The notes below the pieces were generated by a model, which was given only the letters and a program-made list of their open reading frames with translations, was not told where the DNA came from and made no database searches. DNA of 25,384 nucleotides from Candidatus Colwelliibacteriota bacterium (GTDB taxonomy: Bacteria > Patescibacteriota > Minisyncoccia > UBA6257 > Colwellbacteraceae): positions 1 to 25,384 of the forward strand of contig JAQTRD010000001.1 of assembly GCA_028711965.1 (NCBI GenBank), given 5' to 3'. A program made the translations under genes and the position numbers. Shown piece by piece: positions 1-6,580 of this stretch. Every line of letters starts with the position of its first letter. Position 1 is the stretch's first letter.

Positions 1-185
1 GATCAACGGTATTTATTGACGAGAGGCATCTGTGCTATCTTGATGATGAAGCGACAGCAATGTTTAAAGACTTGTCTCTTGATGAGATCTATTGTCTCGC
101 TGATTTGGAAGAAAAGTATGGAGAAGAACTCAGAAGCTTTTTAACACAATTATACGAGAGGAACATCTGGATAGATGTTGACTAG
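1..185 (+). CDS. PqqD-like peptide chaperone (RiPP recognition element), C-terminal part
   Basis: Only the last 60 codons (reading from base 3, stop TAG at 183-185) are in the window; the start lies upstream. The visible part reads like the C-terminal two thirds of a PqqD-type winged-helix domain: a short beta segment, then a helix opening with LDDEATAMF (the usual position of the L-N-x-T-A motif), a second helix around EIYCLADLEEKYG, and a third, FLTQLYERNIWID, ending in a short strand. In known RiPP pathways such domains bind the leader of a precursor peptide and present it to a maturase, often a radical SAM enzyme. The next gene, 19 bases on and on the same strand, encodes a Cys-rich mini-peptide, which supports this role. 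It could be a stand-alone PqqD or the tail of a larger maturase. The family call is from pattern only; another winged-helix protein is possible. Confidence 0.5.
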   Translation, partial: STVFIDERHLCYLDDEATAMFKDLSLDEIYCLADLEEKYGEELRSFLTQLYERNIWIDVD

Positions 186-190
186 CGAGA

Positions 191-198
191 AAGGAGGG
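191..198 (+). promoter_or_regulatory. Strong Shine-Dalgarno site of the Cys-rich mini-gene
   Basis: AAGGAGGG lies six bases before the GTG at 205. This near-perfect ribosome binding site is the main reason to believe that the very short ORF is translated. Confidence 0.75.
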
Positions 199-204
199 AT
201 AACC

Positions 205-303
205 GTGAAACTGGTAAGTATCATCAAAGGAGAGGATGCTAAAAACTGCGCTCCTTGCGATTGTTACGACTGCGTTGCAGGCGACGGCGGGGACTGCCAG
301 TAG
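205..303 (+). CDS. Cys-rich 32-residue peptide, candidate RiPP precursor
   Basis: A 32-residue ORF with a GTG start and a TAG stop. The first 13 residues (MKLVSIIKGEDAK) could be a short leader. The rest, NCAPCDCYDCVAGDGGDCQ, has five cysteines (residues 15, 18, 20, 23, 31) spaced C-x2-C-x-C-x2-C-x7-C, four aspartates and a Gly-rich stretch. Cys-rich tails behind a short leader are typical of thioether peptides (sactipeptides, ranthipeptides, SCIFF-like), which radical SAM enzymes make with help from PqqD-type domains. The gene just upstream looks like such a domain. No maturase is visible; it would have to lie upstream of the window. A small metal-binding peptide is the main alternative. The strong Shine-Dalgarno and genic context argue against a chance ORF. 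The modification class cannot be decided from sequence. Confidence 0.6.
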   Translation: MKLVSIIKGEDAKNCAPCDCYDCVAGDGGDCQ

Positions 304-314
304 AATCCAATTCT

Positions 315-342
315 AAAAAAGGACACTTTATAAGTGTCCTTT
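315..342 (-). terminator. Rho-independent terminator of the HExxH gene, possibly bidirectional
   Basis: An 11-bp perfect stem (318-328 with 332-342, loop TAT) is followed on the minus strand by six U. The stop codon of the minus-strand gene lies inside the stem. On the plus strand it also ends the mini-peptide transcript region, but the U run there is short. Confidence 0.8.
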
Positions 343-1200
343 AATCTTCATTGGTTCGAAATATTCACTTATGGCAGATGGATTCTGATTCAATTTCAAT
401 CCATATTTATTCCAAATATCTTTTTTTAGAATAAGATCTTTATCTGCTGCTGATAGAATATTTATTAGAGAGAAAAGAACGTCTCCGAATTTCTCTTTAT
501 TGGCTATCTTATGCTCATGGTAGTAATCGCTTATAAAGCTTGTAAATCCAATCACTTTTCCATCAATAGAGAGATTTAATCCGTTAAGTTCCGGATTTCC
601 GGAATAGTTCTCTATTTTCAATATTTCTTTAAGCGGATTTTCGTTTAAAATCGCAACGGCGAGAGCTTCTTTCAGATAGTGTTCGCTTTCTTTAGAAAGC
701 GTATTTTGTATATCAGTCATTTTTTTAAGGGCATCGTAAAAGACAAAATGAGAGATTTCGTGGGCCGCGAAGAACAGAATATTCTTAGATGACCTACCTG
801 TTTTAATCTCTCCCAGTATAGAGTAAAAAAACGTATCGTTTTCAAACGGAGAAAAGGGGAGAATTGTGGGCACGGCATAAAAGACCTTATCCTGCGGCCA
901 ATCGGCATCCATAAGGGTCCTTAAGGCGCTAAGCACGTCATCGCCGCGAGCATCTAATAATTGCTCATCCTTAGTAATTATAAGTTTTATCTTTTCGCTG
1001 TTGCTTTGATAAAAATCGTTTATAAAATCACCAACAACTGACTCTTCCGATAAATCGGGATTATTTGTAATCTTTGATTGAAGTTCCGGGAAGGAGCTAA
1101 GAATTATATTTCTTTGCTGTTTATGAAAATCGTGATGCAGAAACTTTAGAAAAAGCTTCAACTCGCTTTCGGCGGAATTCATAACCTTGATCTTAGCCAT
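328..1200 (-). CDS. Hypothetical protein with HExxH zinc-protease motif
   Basis: A 290-residue protein of unknown family. It has one HExxH motif, AAHEISHF (His147, Glu148, His151), and 27 residues later a helix KEALAVAIL whose Glu178 fits the third zinc ligand of gluzincin-type metallopeptidases. No signal peptide or membrane helix is seen, so a cytoplasmic place is likely. The rest is charged and mostly helical, without a motif I know. The start is odd: the ATG at 1200-1198 lies just two bases after the last base of tRNA-Gln, so no room is left for a leader. Either the mRNA is cut from a tRNA co-transcript and translated leaderless, or the start is Met7 (1182), which has only a weak AAGG in front. 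Peptidase activity is inference from the motif alone. Confidence 0.6.
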   Translation of the reverse strand: MAKIKVMNSAESELKLFLKFLHHDFHKQQRNIILSSFPELQSKITNNPDLSEESVVGDFINDFYQSNSEKIKLIITKDEQLLDARGDDVLSALRTLMDADWPQDKVFYAVPTILPFSPFENDTFFYSILGEIKTGRSSKNILFFAAHEISHFVFYDALKKMTDIQNTLSKESEHYLKEALAVAILNENPLKEILKIENYSGNPELNGLNLSIDGKVIGFTSFISDYYHEHKIANKEKFGDVLFSLINILSAADKDLILKKDIWNKYGLKLNQNPSAISEYFEPMKIKGHL

Positions 1201-1202
1201 TG

Positions 1203-1273
1203 CTGCCGGACCTGGATTCGAACCAAGATACCATGCTCCAGAGGCATGTGTCCTACCATTAGACGATCCGGCA
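1203..1273 (-). tRNA. tRNA-Gln (anticodon CUG)
   Basis: Read on the minus strand, all four arms form: acceptor TGCCGGA/TCCGGCA (7 bp), D arm GTC/GAC, anticodon stem CATGC/GCATG with loop CTCTGGA, and T stem CTTGG/CCAGG with loop TTCGAAT. The anticodon is CTG (1239-1241), reading glutamine CAG. The weak U1-A72 pair and discriminator G73 fit glutamine tRNAs. No 3' CCA is encoded, so CCA-adding enzyme is needed. Confidence 0.93.
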
Positions 1274-1387
1274 ATAAATGCCCCGCCTACCGCAGTTCAG
1301 ACACTCTCTAGAAAAGCCGATAATGGGTAAACGAGGCATCAATATAATATAATGATAGCTAAGGGATTTCAACCAAAAACTCCCTTA

Positions 1388-1393
1388 TATAAA
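1388..1393 (+). promoter_or_regulatory. -10 box (TATAAA) for a leaderless dismutase mRNA
   Basis: TATAAA lies six bases before the ATG at 1400, so transcription would start at or next to the start codon. This favours ATG 1400 over the in-frame ATG at 1352, which lies across another TATAAT pair (1343-1353). Confidence 0.5.
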
Positions 1394-1399
1394 AAGAAA

Positions 1400-2002
1400 A
1401 TGCCTAAAGAATATATTGCGTCTCCGCTTAAAATAACGGCAGACATAGAAGGCCTTAGCCTTAAGTCCATATCGGAACACTATAAGCTCTACGAAGGATA
1501 TGTGAAAAAGGTAAAAGAGATAAGGGAAAAGATTGACGCTGCTGATAAGTCGGCGCCTAACGCGACATATAGCGAATTAGGGGAGCTTAAAAGGCAGGAA
1601 ACCTTTGCCGTAAATGGTGCGAAGCTCCACGAAGTGTTTTTTAAGTCCCTCGGCCCCACTTCGCAAGAGCTTCGCGGGGCAAGCGGAAAGGTTGCCGATA
1701 TGATTATTCGGGATTTTGGTTCGATGGAAAATTGGGTATCCGATATGACGGCGGCAGGACTCTCCTCCCGAGGGTGGGTGATAGCCGCTTACGACCTGAA
1801 CGAAGAAAGAATTAGAAACTACAGCGCGGATGCTCATAATCTGGGAGTCGTCTACGGATGCATTCCTTTAGTCGCTTTGGATGTCTACGAGCACGCTTAC
1901 TTTATGGATCACGGGACAAGCCGCAAAGCCTACATTGAAGCGTTTTTCAAGAATCTTAATTGGAAGGCGGTGGATGAAAACCTTATCTTAAGTGGAAGAT
2001 AA
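1400..2002 (+). CDS. Fe/Mn-family superoxide dismutase
   Basis: A dismutase that converts superoxide to oxygen and hydrogen peroxide in the cytoplasm. Residue numbers here count from the longer in-frame start at 1352 (216 aa). Metal ligands are visible: His43 (SEHYKLYEGYV), His93 (KLHEVFF), and Asp177 with His181 (DVYEHAYF). The second-sphere histidines usual after the first ligand are absent (YKLYEGY instead of YGKHHQTY), and the residue at the usual active-site Gln seems to be His162 (SADAHN), as in some iron enzymes; metal choice cannot be told. From ATG 1400 the protein has 200 residues, normal for the family, and begins MPKEYIASPLKI; a TATAAA six bases upstream supports this start. The 3' end overlaps the convergent patatin gene by 15 bases. 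Confidence 0.88.
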   Translation: MPKEYIASPLKITADIEGLSLKSISEHYKLYEGYVKKVKEIREKIDAADKSAPNATYSELGELKRQETFAVNGAKLHEVFFKSLGPTSQELRGASGKVADMIIRDFGSMENWVSDMTAAGLSSRGWVIAAYDLNEERIRNYSADAHNLGVVYGCIPLVALDVYEHAYFMDHGTSRKAYIEAFFKNLNWKAVDENLILSGR

Positions 2003-2779
2003 TTTATCGAGCGCCTTATCAGCCGCGTCTTTTCCAGCCTCAATCGCTTTGCGATTATCAATCATTTTCAAGATTAGCCCTTTATCCGAGTTTTCCAGTC
2101 TCGGTCTTATTGCAATGTCAGCTTGAGACAAGCTGTTTTCCGCAAGGGCGCTTAGAGCGCTGAATCGGCATACGCGAGCCATCTCAATCGGCCTAATTCG
2201 TCTTTTATTCTTAGGATTATACGGAAATATTCCTTTGTATACGCTGACGCCGATAATTTTTTTGGCTCCCAACTGTCGAACAATGTCTACGGGCACGGGG
2301 TCGGTAAGTCCGCCGTCAACGAGAATTCTTTCTTCTTTAAAGACAGGGGAGAAGATAAAGGGAATTGATATACTGGCGCGAATGGCTTCTACTAGATCTC
2401 CTTTATCTAAAGGAATTGTTTCTCCTGAGATAATATCTGAAGTTACTGCGGCGTATTTGATATTTAGATCTTCAATCTGAATATTACCGAGATATCTTCT
2501 TAGAAATCTGATAAAAGCATTTCCTTTCACAAGTCCGGAGCGAGCTAGAGGATCGCTCAAGGCTCTGATAATGTCTCTGTACCGGATGTCTAAGACAATT
2601 TTTTCCGTCTCGTCTATGTCTCCCGTTGCCGCATATAGTCCGCCTATAAGCGCTCCCATACTGCTTCCGGCAATGCAGTAGGGGGCGATATTATGATCTA
2701 TCATAGACCGGATGACTCCGATATATGCGAGTCCTCGCCAGCCGCCGCTTCCCAGGGCCAATCCTATTTTCTCTTTCAT
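1988..2779 (-). CDS. Patatin-like phospholipase (RssA/YchK type)
   Basis: A 263-residue serine hydrolase of the patatin family, expected to cut acyl chains from lipids with a Ser-Asp dyad. The oxyanion-loop GSGGWRG is at residues 10-16, the nucleophile elbow GSSMG holds Ser40, and Asp155 sits in ILVDGGLTDP. There is no signal peptide or membrane segment, which fits the small cytoplasmic bacterial members such as RssA. Length is usual for that group. A TATAAT at 2793-2788 ends eight bases before the ATG, so the mRNA probably has almost no leader. The gene converges on the dismutase and overlaps its end by 15 bases. The physiological substrate is unknown. Confidence 0.9.
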   Translation of the reverse strand: MKEKIGLALGSGGWRGLAYIGVIRSMIDHNIAPYCIAGSSMGALIGGLYAATGDIDETEKIVLDIRYRDIIRALSDPLARSGLVKGNAFIRFLRRYLGNIQIEDLNIKYAAVTSDIISGETIPLDKGDLVEAIRASISIPFIFSPVFKEERILVDGGLTDPVPVDIVRQLGAKKIIGVSVYKGIFPYNPKNKRRIRPIEMARVCRFSALSALAENSLSQADIAIRPRLENSDKGLILKMIDNRKAIEAGKDAADKALDKLSST

Positions 2780-2787
2780 ACGAGAGA

Positions 2788-2793
2788 ATTATA
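2788..2793 (-). promoter_or_regulatory. -10 box of the patatin gene
   Basis: TATAAT on the minus strand, eight bases before the ATG at 2779; no Shine-Dalgarno in between. Confidence 0.5.
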
Positions 2794-2810
2794 AGAGATT
2801 GGCGAAACAA

Positions 2811-2839
2811 TAAAAACAGCCGCTTTTTACGGCGGCTGT
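2811..2839 (-). terminator. Terminator of the 161-residue membrane protein gene
   Basis: An 8-bp GC-rich stem ACAGCCGC/GCGGCTGT (2816-2823 with 2832-2839) is followed on the minus strand by a U-rich run (2815-2811). The stop codon of the gene lies in the loop. Confidence 0.8.
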
Positions 2840-3312
2840 GATTCTTTTTTTCTCGCCATTTGCCATGGCAAGAAAAGGTAGATGTAGGAAGAAACAGTAA
2901 TGAGCTCTATTGCCGCGGCAATCGGAATAATTTTCCACTCAAAATCCTTGACGAAGAAGAGGGAAAACGTAACCAATCCGAATATCAGCGCCCAAACGGA
3001 TGATTTAGCGCACTCAACCAAATCCTTATGCGGAACATCCAGCTTTAGAGATTTGTTGATTGCATCTTCCTCTTTGGAAAATAGTTCTTTCAGCTGTCTT
3101 TGCGACAGAAACACCATTCTCGTGGATAACGAAGCATAGAAGGTCATATAGACCAAACCCAGATATCCGCCGAGAGTTCCCAATATGACGGCATTTACCA
3201 TTACAAAAACGGATAAGGCGTCATAAGGCGGTGTCGTTGAACTGACTATTATCGCCGATAGGACCGCAAGGAACAGCCAACAGGCAATAGCCCTAACTAT
3301 CAATTTCTTCAA
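2827..3312 (-). CDS. Small four-helix membrane protein (tandem family member 1)
   Basis: 161 residues, no known family. Four hydrophobic helices are visible at about residues 7-27, 34-60, 101-122 and 127-150, with a long charged loop (about 62-98, including QRQLKELFSKEED) between the second and third. The start is TTG at 3312, chosen because AAGGAGGG lies five bases before it and the N-terminus MKKLIVRA matches the two neighbours (MKELIAKA and MRRLIVIA). The first helix is followed by a Pro/Asp turn (PPYD) also kept in the neighbours. It is the last of three same-strand relatives, each with its own Shine-Dalgarno and terminator, so each is probably made from its own transcript. Function unknown. 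Confidence 0.7.
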   Translation of the reverse strand: MKKLIVRAIACWLFLAVLSAIIVSSTTPPYDALSVFVMVNAVILGTLGGYLGLVYMTFYASLSTRMVFLSQRQLKELFSKEEDAINKSLKLDVPHKDLVECAKSSVWALIFGLVTFSLFFVKDFEWKIIPIAAAIELITVSSYIYLFLPWQMARKKESQPP

Positions 3313-3372
3313 AATAACCCTCCTTTATTTTTAAAAGATATTTTCAACTTAATACTGCTTCTTATGATTGTC

Positions 3373-3417
3373 AATCTGCCTCATCGGCAGATTAATCCGC
3401 CGGAGAGGCGGATTAAT
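3373..3417 (-). other. Two adjoining hairpins in the leader of the TTG-start gene
   Basis: Two perfect inverted repeats: an 8-bp stem (3373-3380 with 3386-3393) and an 11-bp stem (3391-3401 with 3407-3417). They share the bases ATT at 3391-3393, so both cannot be fully paired at once. They lie between the terminator of the 135-residue gene and the Shine-Dalgarno of the 161-residue gene. They could be extra terminators or a leader structure; neither has a long U run. Confidence 0.6.
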
Positions 3418-3423
3418 AAAGAA

Positions 3424-3447
3424 AAAAGCCGCCTTATGGCAGCTTTT
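3424..3447 (-). terminator. Terminator of the 135-residue membrane protein gene
   Basis: Stem AAAAGCCGCC (3424-3433) with GGCAGCTTTT (3438-3447), one mismatch, loop TTAT, followed by U-rich sequence on the minus strand. It overlaps the stop codon of the gene. Confidence 0.75.
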
Positions 3448-3841
3448 TATTGCGAGTCTTTTTTCGCGCTATCACTCTTGATAATGCCACGTAGGCGATA
3501 TAGGAAGCCAAAGTGATAAAAATGGTTGCTTCTCCGATAGCGATCTCAATCGGGGGATATTCCTGAGCGTCCATACAGACAGCGGCAAAAGACGCGATAA
3601 CCGCCCAGTAGACTAAGCTGATTAAAGCTATCTTTGCTGACGGAGCGGGACCTGTTAAAGAGGCAACGAACACAATGAACAAATATCCCGCAAGAGTGGC
3701 GAATATAATAGCGCCAAGAAGAAGCGAGTTAAACAGACAATCCATAGAGTCGTGCGAGGGTAGAAAGATACTCATTGCGATCATCGCCAAGAGAAGAAGA
3801 ATCAATCCACACATCATCGCTTTGGCAATCAATTCTTTCAT
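3434..3841 (-). CDS. Small four-helix membrane protein (tandem family member 2)
   Basis: 135 residues with four hydrophobic helices at about 7-27, 38-64, 72-90 and 99-122 and a basic tail (RKKTRNKK). The start ATG at 3841 has AGGAGGA nine bases upstream. The N-terminus (MKELIAKAMMCG), a Pro/Asp turn after helix 1 (LPSHDSMD) and a Gly-rich helix 2 (LAGYLF) match the 161-residue neighbour (MKKLIVRAIACW, PPYD, LGGYLG), so the two are probably diverged copies. By the positive-inside rule the basic C-terminus would be cytoplasmic. No enzyme or transporter motif is seen. Confidence 0.65.
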   Translation of the reverse strand: MKELIAKAMMCGLILLLLAMIAMSIFLPSHDSMDCLFNSLLLGAIIFATLAGYLFIVFVASLTGPAPSAKIALISLVYWAVIASFAAVCMDAQEYPPIEIAIGEATIFITLASYIAYVALSRVIARKKTRNKKLP

Positions 3842-3910
3842 TACTATAGTTCCTCCTATTTTCAGATTTTAATGATACTTTGTGATAACACTGGCTGATA
3901 AATTTGTCAA

Positions 3911-3934
3911 ATAAAAACCGCCATTTTGACGGTT
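3911..3934 (-). terminator. Terminator of the third membrane protein gene
   Basis: A 7-bp stem (3916-3922 with 3928-3934, one G-U pair) followed on the minus strand by U-rich bases 3915-3911. Confidence 0.7.
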
Positions 3935-3944
3935 ATTCAGGCTT

Positions 3945-4304
3945 TCACCTCCCTTTTTTCTTTGTCTTCGGTGGATCATCTCTTTTAAACCAAGCAGCAA
4001 TAAGAAAAGCGGTAAAACCGGCTGCAAGATAGCTTGCCGATTTCATAAACGTTTCGCCGACCAGAAACAGTCCCGACACGGCCGCCACGGTCACGTAAAC
4101 AATGATTGTGAGAATCATCAGCCTGTTTCCCGGATTCGGTTTAGAAAAAAGCTTTTTTGCCAACCGGACGGAGGTCAGAAGGATGGCAAATCCGATAAAA
4201 AGCACGATTGCCGCCGCCTTAAATACGTCAGGAGGCGCGGAATCTTTTATCGAAAGAGCTACAATCGAGTAAACAACTACCGCGATAACAATCAATCTTC
4301 TCAT
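3945..4304 (-). CDS. Small four-helix membrane protein (tandem family member 3)
   Basis: The longest reading opens at 4325, but the better start is the ATG at 4304 (119 residues, MRRLIVIA): the sequence AAGGGAG that would encode residues 2-3 of the longer form then works as a Shine-Dalgarno about 11 bases upstream. Four hydrophobic helices lie at about 3-19, 27-46, 61-83 and 86-104, and the tail is very basic (PPKTKKKGR). The beginning matches its two downstream neighbours in pattern: Met, two charged residues, Leu-Ile, hydrophobic helix, then a Pro/Asp turn (SAPPDVF). No function is apparent. Confidence 0.6.
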   Translation of the reverse strand: MRRLIVIAVVVYSIVALSIKDSAPPDVFKAAAIVLFIGFAILLTSVRLAKKLFSKPNPGNRLMILTIIVYVTVAAVSGLFLVGETFMKSASYLAAGFTAFLIAAWFKRDDPPKTKKKGR

Positions 4305-4411
4305 TATACCGGCATCTCCCTTCATATTGATTGCGGATCAAAGCCTGTAAATATATGAAAATATCAAATTTCTGCCCCGACCATAACAGATGAGGGAGCA
4401 GTTGTAAACCC

Positions 4412-5227
4412 TTAAAAAACGAATCTAGTCACAAGCTGGTCGAATATTATAAGCCCTCCGAGAATAAAGACATAAAAAGCGAAAGCGGTAAGAGGTTTTT
4501 CCCTGAAAACTTTAAGCATATATCTGATGGTGAAGTATCCCGATATGGCCGCTGCTATTGCTCCGACAATAATTGGCGCGAGGGGAAGGGGCATCGGATT
4601 TTTAGCGGTACCTATTACGTCAAAAACAGCCGATCCGAGTATTGCCGGAATTGAGAGAAGAAAGGAGAAGCGAAGAGCCGAGTCTCGATCCAATCCGCGA
4701 AAGAGCGATCCGGCTATAGTGGCGCCTGAACGGGAGATGGCGGGGAGAATCGCAACCGATTGGGCGGCGCCGATTACTAGAGCGTCAAGCGCTCCCATTG
4801 ATGAAATATTTTTCGGAGCGCAAATCGCCTCATTCGATTCCATCTTTCCTCGGCAAGCGAATTTTTCAGCAATGAGAATAATAATCCCGGTAATGATGAA
4901 CTCTGCTCCGATGGTGGATCCGGAAGAAAAAAGATTTTCGAATATGTCTTTGAATGCGAACCCGACGACGACAGCCGGAATAGTGCCTATTACTAGAAGA
5001 AGGGGCAGCCTGCTAAATGGCCTCCTTATCATTTCAACGATGTCTTTCCAAAACACCGCAAAGATCGCCATTAATGTTCCCAAGTGAACGAATATATCGA
5101 AAGAGAGGGCACCCGATGCAATCCCGAAAATCTTTTGGAATAGAACTAAATGCCCGGAGCTTGATACGGGAAGAAATTCGGTAAGTCCTTGAATAACTCC
5201 CAGAAATGCGGATTGGATTATAGTCAT
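4412..5227 (-). CDS. uppP: Undecaprenyl-diphosphatase (UppP/BacA)
   Basis: 271-residue polytopic membrane enzyme that removes a phosphate from undecaprenyl diphosphate, recycling the lipid carrier of cell wall building blocks. Both signature regions are present: QGLTEFLPVSSSGHL near the N-terminus (residues 13-27, with the catalytic glutamates), and LPAISRSGATIAGSLFRGLD around residues 161-180 with the active arginine. Length and the roughly eight helices fit the family. The ATG overlaps the fmt stop by four bases (ATGA), so the two are translationally coupled on one minus-strand message. The plus-strand ORF opposite it is a shadow. Confidence 0.96.
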   Translation of the reverse strand: MTIIQSAFLGVIQGLTEFLPVSSSGHLVLFQKIFGIASGALSFDIFVHLGTLMAIFAVFWKDIVEMIRRPFSRLPLLLVIGTIPAVVVGFAFKDIFENLFSSGSTIGAEFIITGIIILIAEKFACRGKMESNEAICAPKNISSMGALDALVIGAAQSVAILPAISRSGATIAGSLFRGLDRDSALRFSFLLSIPAILGSAVFDVIGTAKNPMPLPLAPIIVGAIAAAISGYFTIRYMLKVFREKPLTAFAFYVFILGGLIIFDQLVTRFVF

Positions 5228-6072
5228 ATTATCTCGGCGGATGTCGGGTTTCTGCCTTCCTTCTGTATTATCTTTATCTTAAGAAGTCCTTTTTCTAACT
5301 TCGAATCAAGTATTTTTATCCGCATATTACTTTTCATAGTCCAGCACCCCGGCTCCGGATAAAGAGCGCGGATTTTTCGGTCGATGACGGAAGCCAGTTC
5401 TTTACTGTCGGTTTGCGCTTTCTGAATGTCTCTATATTCAATATATCCGTCGGAAGTGGCGAATTTTTTTGTATAAGTCGTTTCCGATTCGTCTTGCGGA
5501 ATAAGGGAAAGACTGTCTATATTCGGGAATATATCTCGGGAAAGCATATCGGCTCCCAGTCGGAACAATTTCTCAAGAAGAGATGGGGTATTGTCTTCCG
5601 GATCAATCTTGGCCTTGCAGCTGTGGAACATCGGGCCATGATCCATCTGCGCATCCAGTTTGAAAATCGTTACGCCTGTTTCCGTCTCGCCATTCAGTAT
5701 CGCGGAAGGAACGGGGGATGGCCCCCGGTATTTCGGCAGAAGCGAAGGATGGATATTTATGGCGCCGTATTTAGGAATGTCAAGAAGCGTCTGCGGAAGT
5801 ATTTTATTATATGAAGCGATTACGTAGATATCGGCTTTAACCTTTTTAAGTTTGTCTAAAAAGTCAGCTGTTATTTTCTCTGGCTGAAAAACAGGAGTGG
5901 CGGGGGATAGCTTGCTTATAAGCTGCTTAACCGCCGGAGCGGTCATTATTCTTTTTCTGCCTGCCGGCGCGTCTGGATTTGTTACGACCGCTGCGGGGAT
6001 ATATCCGCTTTTAATAAGCTCTTCTAGAGCGATTGCGGCGGGCGCCGGAGTACCGAAAAAAACATAGTCCAT
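5224..6072 (-). CDS. fmt: Methionyl-tRNA formyltransferase
   Basis: 282 residues; transfers a formyl group from 10-formyl-tetrahydrofolate to Met-tRNA(fMet) for initiation. The N-terminal formyltransferase fold starts MDYVFFGTP; the catalytic trio is present as Asn106 and His108 (AINIHPSLLPKYRG) and Asp144 (MDHGP), the same numbers as known for the E. coli enzyme. The folate loop has PKYRGPSPV where most have PRWRGAAPI. The C-terminal tRNA-binding domain is shorter than usual (E. coli 315 residues). A TATAAT at 6087-6082 lies nine bases before the ATG, giving at most a few bases of leader. It shares a strand with def upstream, the deformylase that removes the same formyl group later, and overlaps uppP downstream. 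Confidence 0.95.
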   Translation of the reverse strand: MDYVFFGTPAPAAIALEELIKSGYIPAAVVTNPDAPAGRKRIMTAPAVKQLISKLSPATPVFQPEKITADFLDKLKKVKADIYVIASYNKILPQTLLDIPKYGAINIHPSLLPKYRGPSPVPSAILNGETETGVTIFKLDAQMDHGPMFHSCKAKIDPEDNTPSLLEKLFRLGADMLSRDIFPNIDSLSLIPQDESETTYTKKFATSDGYIEYRDIQKAQTDSKELASVIDRKIRALYPEPGCWTMKSNMRIKILDSKLEKGLLKIKIIQKEGRNPTSAEII

Positions 6073-6081
6073 TCTTTTGGC

Positions 6082-6087
6082 ATTATA
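6082..6087 (-). promoter_or_regulatory. -10 box of fmt-uppP
   Basis: TATAAT on the minus strand nine bases before the fmt ATG; the implied leader is two to four bases. Confidence 0.45.
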
Positions 6088-6124
6088 ACTTGAATGGCGA
6101 ATAGAGAATAGACAATTTTTTCGA

Positions 6125-6580
6125 CTACGCTTGGGACTTATGATCTGTTATCAGCTTTCCGTTCAGATGGTCTGTCTCATGCTGGAATACCCGCGAAAGG
6201 GGAGTCCCGGCTTTTATTTTCAGTTTTTTTCCATTCTGGTCTTGTCCTTCAAGAGTAACTCTTATCGGACGGTCAACAGGAACGTATATTTCGGGAAGGC
6301 TTAAACATCCTTCCTCAAGTTCTTCCACCGTTATGGATGTCTTTGTGATCTTCGGGTTGAATATTGCGTAAAACTCATCTTCAATCTCCGCGACAAAAAG
6401 CCTCCAATCAAGGCCGACCTGATTTCCCGAGAGGCCCACGCCTCCGGCGCGCTTCATTTCTTGGCGCATCTCCCGAATAACTCCCACGACTTCTTTCTTA
6501 TCGTGCGCGGAAAAATCGAAATCAGGCATTATCTGTCGGAGTATTTCGTTTTCTTTGTCGTTTATTGTTACTATTTTCAT
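6125..6580 (-). CDS. def: Peptide deformylase
   Basis: 151-residue metalloenzyme that removes the N-formyl group from new proteins at the ribosome. All three motifs are present: GVGLSGNQVG (residues 47-56; usual form GxGLAAxQ), EGCLS with metal ligand Cys92, and HETDH with His134, Glu135 and His138. The protein is shorter than typical (about 165-170) but complete. AGGGGAA directly precedes the ATG. The first 59 bases overlap the end of the upstream hypothetical gene in another frame, which is long for an overlap and suggests translational coupling. fmt follows 52 bases downstream. Confidence 0.95.
   Translation of the reverse strand: MKIVTINDKENEILRQIMPDFDFSAHDKKEVVGVIREMRQEMKRAGGVGLSGNQVGLDWRLFVAEIEDEFYAIFNPKITKTSITVEELEEGCLSLPEIYVPVDRPIRVTLEGQDQNGKKLKIKAGTPLSRVFQHETDHLNGKLITDHKSQA

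Noticed and set aside
1352..1399. The longer start of the dismutase at 1352
   Set aside because: The ATG overlaps a TATAAT pair and would be at or before the transcription start; ATG 1400 has TATAAA six bases upstream and fits the family's N-terminus.
4527..5087. 186-codon plus-strand ORF opposite uppP
   Set aside because: Rich in Arg, Ala and Ile as expected for an antisense frame of a GC-biased membrane gene; uppP is certain.
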